DNA of 38,157 nt from Treponema sp. (GTDB lineage Bacteria; Spirochaetota; Spirochaetia; Treponematales; Treponemataceae): positions 1-38,157 of the forward strand of contig JAKSTL010000019.1 of the NCBI GenBank assembly GCA_024402595.1. The letters run 5' to 3'. The notes under the pieces were generated by a model. The model was not told the origin of the DNA. It did no database searches and saw only the letters and a program-made list of their open reading frames with translations. Shown in pieces: positions 34,002 through 38,157 of this stretch (position 1 is its first letter; the number at the start of each line of letters is the position of its first letter). Both the position numbers and the translations under genes were made by a program.

Positions 34002-34388
34002 TTACTTCTTTTTATTCTTTTTGTCGTATTCATCACTTTTTTCGTCAACCCATTTTCCAACCTTCTTTGAAGCATCTTCTGTGGCAACGATTAAAGATTT
34101 GATAAGTTTTCCACCAAAATTACCAGTTTTTGCCGCCGCAATTGCAGCTTTATTATTACAAAGCTCTGCCGCCTTATTTACAGCAGTATTCCAAGTATCT
34201 TTTGACCATTCGTCTGTTTCTGAATAAAACAAATATGTTGCCTCAATAATTGTTTCTTCATAAACTTCTACTTTGTGTCCAAGTTTTTTCTGAACACTTG
34301 TTTTAAATGCTTTTTCATCATAACGAGCTGCAAAAAGACTTGTTGCAAGCACCATAAACAAAACTGTTATTAATGAGATTTTTTTCAT
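34002..34388 (-). CDS. Small secreted protein of unknown function
   Basis: 128 aa, not recognised. The first 20 residues (MKKISLITVLFMVLATSLFA) are a clear signal peptide with cleavage after LFA; there is no lipobox. The mature part is charged and mostly helical in composition, with a central alanine-rich stretch and a lysine-rich end (DEKSDEYDKKNKKK). GGAGG lies 5 nt before the ATG, and a good promoter is in front. Monocistronic. Likely periplasmic. Confidence 0.7.
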   Translation of the reverse strand: MKKISLITVLFMVLATSLFAARYDEKAFKTSVQKKLGHKVEVYEETIIEATYLFYSETDEWSKDTWNTAVNKAAELCNNKAAIAAAKTGNFGGKLIKSLIVATEDASKKVGKWVDEKSDEYDKKNKKK

Positions 34389-34414
34389 ATAATCCTCCGT
34401 TTTCTGTTACATAC

Positions 34415-34443
34415 AATATATAAGGAAAATGTAAAATAATCAA
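34415..34443 (-). promoter_or_regulatory. Promoter of the small secreted protein
   Basis: Minus strand TTGATT (34443-34438), 17-nt spacer, TATATT (34420-34415). Confidence 0.6.
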
Positions 34444-34455
34444 AACAAAAGAAGA

Positions 34456-34647
34456 AAAAGATTCTATTCCAAATTTTCGTTTGATATACTAAAATATAAT
34501 AGAATATACAAAACTGATTACAATAGAGCATTGGACATTAGTAAATATAGTGGCAATCTAAAAGAATTAAGAGCTGGAACTTACAAATGTATTATAAAAA
34601 AGATTTATGCGGCTCACCACAAATGTGATTTATCTTTATTAGATTGA
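34456..34647 (+). pseudogene. Possible decayed coding remnant before fhs
   Basis: One plus-strand frame stays open for about 60 codons up to the TGA at 34645-34647, ending KELRAGTYKCIIKKIYAAHH and CDLSLLD. It reads like a protein end but has no ATG or binding site. No family recognised. The rest of the gap 34389-34705 holds only the promoter above; no tetrahydrofolate riboswitch elements were found. Confidence 0.3.
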
Positions 34648-34705
34648 ACACTGCTATCAACTTGTTCCCTCTAACAAAACGATTGAAAATCCAAGGATGG
34701 TTTTT

Positions 34706-36382
34706 ATGACAGACATTGAAATTGCACAGGCAAATAAAATGGTTCCAATTACCGAAGTTGCAGAAAAAATTGATATTACTGCTGATAAATTGGAATTATA
34801 CGGACCTTATAAAGCAAAACTTTCTTTTGAAGAGTTAAAAACTTTACAGGAAAAAGCCTCTACAAAATCAGGCAAACTCATTTTAGTTACAGCAGTTACG
34901 CCAACTCCCGCTGGTGAAGGAAAATCTACAGTTTCTATTGGATTGGCAGATGGTTTGAATAAAATTGGTAAAAAAGCCGTAGTTGCCCTTAGAGAACCAA
35001 GTCTTGGCCCATGTTTTGGTGTAAAAGGCGGTGCTTGTGGTGGTGGATACGCTCAAATTGTACCAATGGAAGACATCAATCTTCATTTTACTGGCGATAT
35101 TCACGCTATTAGTATTGCCAATAATTTAATTTCCGCTCTTATTGATAATCATTTGCAGCAGGGAAATGCTTTAAATATTGACCCACGCACAATTTCTTGG
35201 AAGCGTTGTGTGGACTTAAACGACCGTGCCCTTAGAAATATTATCATCGGCTTAGGTGGAAAGATTCAGGGCGTTCCTAGAGAAGATCATTTTACAATTG
35301 CTGTTGCTTCTGAAATTATGGCCATCGTTTGTTTATCAAAAACAATTTCGGAACTTAAAGAAAGATTAAACAATATTGTAATTGCACAGAATTATAATAA
35401 AGAAAATGTTAAATTTGGTGATTTACATTGTACTGGAGCGGTGGCAGCTTTGTTAAAGGATGTAATTAAACCGAATATGGTTCAAACTCTTGAAAAAAAT
35501 CCTGTATTTGTTCAGGGTGGACCTTTTGCAAATATTGCCCATGGATGTAATGGTATAAACGCCACAATTTGCGCCCTAGCCTCTGGAGATTATGTTGTAA
35601 CAGAAGCTGGATTTGCAGCAGATTTGGGAGCAGAAAAATTTCTTGATATAAAATGTCGTTCAGCGGGATTAAAACCAAATGCAGTTGTTATTGTTGCTAC
35701 AATCAGAGCTCTTAAAATGCATGGTGGCGTTGCAAAAGCTGATTTAAATACACCAAATTGTGTTGCTTTGGAAAAAGGTTTTGAAAATCTTAAAACTCAC
35801 ATTGAAAATATTGGTAAGTTTGGACTTCCAGCAGTTGTTGCAGTTAATAAGTTCATAACAGATACTGATGAAGAAATTGCACTCCTGCAATCTTTGTGTA
35901 AAAATCTTGGAACTAAAGCAATCCTTTGTGAAGGCTGGGGAAAAGGTGGAGAAGGTACAAAGGAATTAGCGGAAGCTGTTAGCGAACTGGCAGATAGTGG
36001 AAAAGCTGATTTCAAACCTTTGTATGATTTAGATTTACCATTGACAGAAAAGATTAAAACAATTGCAACTAAGATTTATCGTGCAAAAGATGTGGAGTTT
36101 GATTCTGCCGCATTGAAAAAACTTAAATCTTTTGAGGAAAATGGTTACGGTAAGCTTCCAGTTTGTATTGCTAAAACCCAAAACTCCATTTCTCACGATC
36201 CAAAATTGATTGGAGCTCCAAAGGATTTTATCTTCCCTGTACGAGATGTGCAATTGTATGCAGGAGCAGGTTTTGTTGTTGCTTTGGCAGGTGACATTAT
36301 GACTATGCCTGGCCTACCAAAAGCTCCAGCCGCTCTAAACATTGATATTGACGACGATGGTGTAATTTCTGGATTGTTCTAA
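34706..36382 (+). CDS. fhs: Formate-tetrahydrofolate ligase
   Basis: Cytosolic enzyme joining formate to tetrahydrofolate with ATP to 10-formyl-THF, feeding one-carbon and purine metabolism, and the methyl branch of acetogenesis in some spirochaetes. 558 aa, full length for the family. ATP loop TPTPAGEGKST (65-75); other blocks are REPSLGPCFGVKGGACGGGYAQ (about 95-116), FTGDIHAI, and the C-terminal TMPGLPKAPAA. I chose the ATG at 34706 because AAGGA lies 8 nt upstream; the ATG at 34697 overlaps it. Its TAA overlaps the TAG of the convergent gene by 3 nt, so no space is left for a terminator. Confidence 0.95.
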   Translation: MTDIEIAQANKMVPITEVAEKIDITADKLELYGPYKAKLSFEELKTLQEKASTKSGKLILVTAVTPTPAGEGKSTVSIGLADGLNKIGKKAVVALREPSLGPCFGVKGGACGGGYAQIVPMEDINLHFTGDIHAISIANNLISALIDNHLQQGNALNIDPRTISWKRCVDLNDRALRNIIIGLGGKIQGVPREDHFTIAVASEIMAIVCLSKTISELKERLNNIVIAQNYNKENVKFGDLHCTGAVAALLKDVIKPNMVQTLEKNPVFVQGGPFANIAHGCNGINATICALASGDYVVTEAGFAADLGAEKFLDIKCRSAGLKPNAVVIVATIRALKMHGGVAKADLNTPNCVALEKGFENLKTHIENIGKFGLPAVVAVNKFITDTDEEIALLQSLCKNLGTKAILCEGWGKGGEGTKELAEAVSELADSGKADFKPLYDLDLPLTEKIKTIATKIYRAKDVEFDSAALKKLKSFEENGYGKLPVCIAKTQNSISHDPKLIGAPKDFIFPVRDVQLYAGAGFVVALAGDIMTMPGLPKAPAALNIDIDDDGVISGLF

Positions 36383-37707
36383 TTTTCCAATTCTTTTTTC
36401 AAATCTTCAATTTGTGCAGAGAGTTCAAGAGTTTTTATATTCTGACGAACAACTCTCTGGGCAAGAAGTTTTGAAAGGAAAATACCATAATGTGGATTTT
36501 TTCGAATAAGGTTCAAAAAGGAAGTCTTTGGAATCTTAATCAATTTACCTTCACCGGCAGATAGAATTGTAGCAGAACGACGATCATTCAATAAAAATGC
36601 CATTTCGCCAATAAACATATCTGCTGGAGTAAGAACAGAAATCAATTTTCCGTTGGCATATACGCCATATCGACCAGAAACAATAAAGTACAAATCATTT
36701 GAAGGTTCATTCTGCTTACATACAATCTGATGCTTTGTATATTCTATTGTGGCAAAAGGAACCATAATTCCTGGAACATTGTTAGATGCATTCAGAAGAT
36801 TATTTATTTCAAAAGAAACTTTATTACCCTTATCGTTATAAGTTAATCCACTAACAAGACTGTTTGAAAGGGCCATTCCACGACCATGAGTTTCTTCAGA
36901 AAAAAGAGCCAGTGGATCTTGGGCTTTTTCCATTCTACTTCGCCAATCAAAGCCTTTTCCATCATCCTGAATTGCAAAAGTTGATTTTTCCTTTCCAATC
37001 AAATATGTTAAATGGATTTTTCTAGCGGCAACTTCTGGTTCCTGTCTTTTTTTATTTATTAAATCAAGGATATTTCCTCCATTTTCAAGCCAGGTTGTTT
37101 TTTCATCATAAGAAATATCACAGTTTCCATGTTCGAGAGCATTGGTCAAAAGTTCCATCAATGTGGTTTGAAGTGCATAACGGCCATCATCACTGATTCG
37201 ATTGGTACAATACAAATAATTTACCAAAAAACTTGTATACAAACGAATATCCATTGGATCGTTTCCACAAACAAAACTTCCATTTTCCTGACCGCCAACT
37301 CTATCCTGCATTCCTCGATTTACCAAAAAATGCTGATTGCCTTGAAGGATTCGTAAAAGGCGCTGAAAGTTTTCTTTAAAGGTATACAATGTTTGAACAA
37401 TAATGATGTTTGGATCTTTTTGCTCTTCTATTTTTGATGCCATAGCAGGATTTGGAACTACGGCAATAATTCCCCCATTATGAAGCCATGGATCTTGATT
37501 TATTCCGGCCAAGATTCTATGACAATCGATATCGGTGGATGAATAGTCCAGCACTTTTATTTCTGGTAATTCATAATCGATATAACTAAGAGCATCATCT
37601 GTATCTGGACAGAAAACTGAATCAAAATATTCCGCATACTTTTCGCAAGCTGTATAAACTGTTTCGCAAACTTCTTTATTGGTAGAAGCAACAAGGATTT
37701 TTTTCAT
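36379..37707 (-). CDS. Signalling protein: receiver-like, RsbW-like ATPase and cNMP-binding domains
   Basis: 442 aa, cytosolic. Residues 1-125 look like a response-regulator receiver (MKKILVAS; candidate Asp54 in KVLDYSS). Residues 155-310 are a GHKL ATPase of the anti-sigma-factor (RsbW/SpoIIAB) type: N-box MELLTNALEHGN (184-195), G1 DDGKGF (248-253), G2 HGRGMAL (274-280). No histidine phosphoacceptor domain is seen. Residues about 318-430 are a Crp-type cyclic-nucleotide fold (GEMAFLLNDRRSATI), then a short coiled coil. The ATG at 37707 was chosen: it has CTGGAG 7-8 nt upstream and begins as receivers do. An ATG at 37737 is possible. It may work with the SpoIIE phosphatase at 14422. Confidence 0.8.
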   Translation of the reverse strand: MKKILVASTNKEVCETVYTACEKYAEYFDSVFCPDTDDALSYIDYELPEIKVLDYSSTDIDCHRILAGINQDPWLHNGGIIAVVPNPAMASKIEEQKDPNIIIVQTLYTFKENFQRLLRILQGNQHFLVNRGMQDRVGGQENGSFVCGNDPMDIRLYTSFLVNYLYCTNRISDDGRYALQTTLMELLTNALEHGNCDISYDEKTTWLENGGNILDLINKKRQEPEVAARKIHLTYLIGKEKSTFAIQDDGKGFDWRSRMEKAQDPLALFSEETHGRGMALSNSLVSGLTYNDKGNKVSFEINNLLNASNNVPGIMVPFATIEYTKHQIVCKQNEPSNDLYFIVSGRYGVYANGKLISVLTPADMFIGEMAFLLNDRRSATILSAGEGKLIKIPKTSFLNLIRKNPHYGIFLSKLLAQRVVRQNIKTLELSAQIEDLKKELEN

Positions 37708-37771
37708 TTTAAACTCCAGAATATTTTTTAGAAACATAACCTTTTATAACATAAAATGTTTTTTGTTATGA

Positions 37772-37800
37772 TTGACAGTCATCCGCTTTTTTTTGATAAT
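37772..37800 (+). promoter_or_regulatory. Near-consensus promoter in front of the tRNA-like repeats
   Basis: TTGACA (37772-37777), 17-nt spacer, GATAAT (37795-37800). The start near 37807 would give a 54-nt leader before the first tRNA-like unit. No gene lies between. Confidence 0.75.
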
Positions 37801-37860
37801 AAATAAAACGACTTCTCTAGATTATCGGTATTTATTGTGATTATGGTCACATTTTTTTTA

Positions 37861-37995
37861 GACCCAGTAGCTCAGCTGGATAGAGCATCTGGAGAGTAAG
37901 TAAATGCTAGAAAACCGCGGGTGCGCTTTTCTTTAACGCATTTGCTATTGTATTACCTAATTGGAAGGTCGTGCGTTCGAATCGCATTTGGTACG
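37861..37995 (+). tRNA. tRNA-Arg(CCU)-like gene with the anticodon loop replaced by a 68-nt hairpin, copy 1
   Basis: Normal tRNA landmarks are in place: TA (37868-37869), D arm GCTC-AGCTGGATA-GAGC (37870-37886), variable AGGTC (37966-37970) and T arm GTGCG-TTCGAAT-CGCAT (37971-37987). The anticodon stem TCTGG (37888-37892) pairs with TTGGA (37961-37965) only with three G-T pairs. Between them lie 68 nt instead of 7, ending CCTAA, i.e. a CCU anticodon plus AA. The insert folds on itself: GTAA/TTAC, AAATGC/GCATTT, AGAAAA/TTTTCT, GCG/CGC. Acceptor GACCCAG against TTGGTAC has two mismatches; no CCA is encoded. A working tRNA would need splicing of the insert. It may instead be a tRNA-mimicking RNA or a pseudogene. 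Confidence 0.55.
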
Positions 37996-38024
37996 ACTTT
38001 GTAATAAATAAAACATGCGATTCA
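37979..38024 (+). other. Inverted repeat linking the T arm to the inter-unit spacer
   Basis: GAATCGCAT (37979-37987, the T loop end and 3' strand of the T stem) is exactly complementary to ATGCGATTC (38015-38023). Forming it would break the T arm. T-rich sequence follows (ATTGGTTTTGGATTTTT), so it may be a terminator or a processing switch. Confidence 0.5.
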
Positions 38025-38041
38025 TTGGTTTTGGATTTTTA

Positions 38042-38157
38042 GACCCAGTAGCTCAGTTGGATAGAGCATCTGGAGGTAAGTAAATGCTAGAAAACCGCGG
38101 GCGCGCTTTTCTTTAACGCATTTGCTATTGTATTACCTAATTGGAAGGTCGTGCGTT
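38042..38157 (+). tRNA. tRNA-Arg(CCU)-like gene with anticodon-loop insert, copy 2 (cut by window end)
   Basis: Second copy, 180-181 nt downstream. It is identical over the visible part except a C-to-T change in the D loop, one base fewer in the insert (GGAGG for GGAGAG) and GCGCGC for GTGCGC in the insert tip. The one-base loss gives a perfect AGGTAA/TTACCT helix, which also buries the CCT triplet. The sequence ends in the T loop. Confidence 0.55.

Noticed and set aside
34389..34705. Tetrahydrofolate riboswitch before fhs
   Set aside because: No matching conserved helices or loops; the stretch looks like AT-rich spacer plus a possible coding remnant.
37893..37960. Group I or group II intron in the tRNA-like gene
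   Set aside because: The insert of about 61 nt is far below the size of either class and none of their core motifs is seen.

Overview
The window is AT-rich bacterial DNA and most resembles a gut or rumen treponeme (Spirochaetota). This is inferred from the gene set: spirochaete-style lipoboxes ending in Ser-Cys, a BmpA-type nucleoside ABC system, a 7TM-SpoIIE phosphatase, a eukaryote-like UDP-sugar pyrophosphorylase and a large hemicellulose locus. No rRNA or other species marker is present.

Left part (1-14.3 kb). Polysaccharide export genes on the minus strand (SLBB export protein running off the left edge, Wzz chain-length protein) are followed by a purine uptake and salvage cluster, also minus: BmpA-like binding protein, ATPase, two permeases, xanthine phosphoribosyltransferase. 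On the plus strand come a cation/H+ antiporter, a UDP-N-acetylhexosamine pyrophosphorylase, a beta-helix lipoprotein and a WecA/TagO-type transferase. The pyrophosphorylase and WecA fit with the export genes as UDP-GlcNAc supply and lipid-linked initiation.

Middle (14.4-24.5 kb). A membrane SpoIIE-type phosphatase and an SGNH acetylesterase are followed by a minus-strand cobalamin unit: a cobalamin riboswitch (about 20889-21088), a lipoprotein and a BtuB-like TonB-dependent receptor. Next is a PD-(D/E)XK-like nuclease with a TTG start. Its upstream gap holds an unusual array of alternating inverted 11-mers. An AMP-binding acyl-CoA synthetase and a rubredoxin (52 aa) close this part.

Right part (24.5-38.2 kb). 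Two divergent xylan-side-chain and oligosaccharide units share the promoter region 29233-29393: minus (GH67-like truncated protein, GH3, GPH sugar symporter) and plus (GH3 beta-xylosidase, GH43-CBM6 lipoprotein, RsuA-type pseudouridine synthase). Formate-tetrahydrofolate ligase and a receiver-like/HATPase/cNMP-binding signalling protein then converge with a 3-nt overlap. At the right edge, behind a near-consensus promoter, are two tandem copies of a tRNA-Arg(CCU)-like gene. Its anticodon loop is replaced by a hairpin of about 67 nt. This and the palindrome array beside the nuclease are the most unusual things here.
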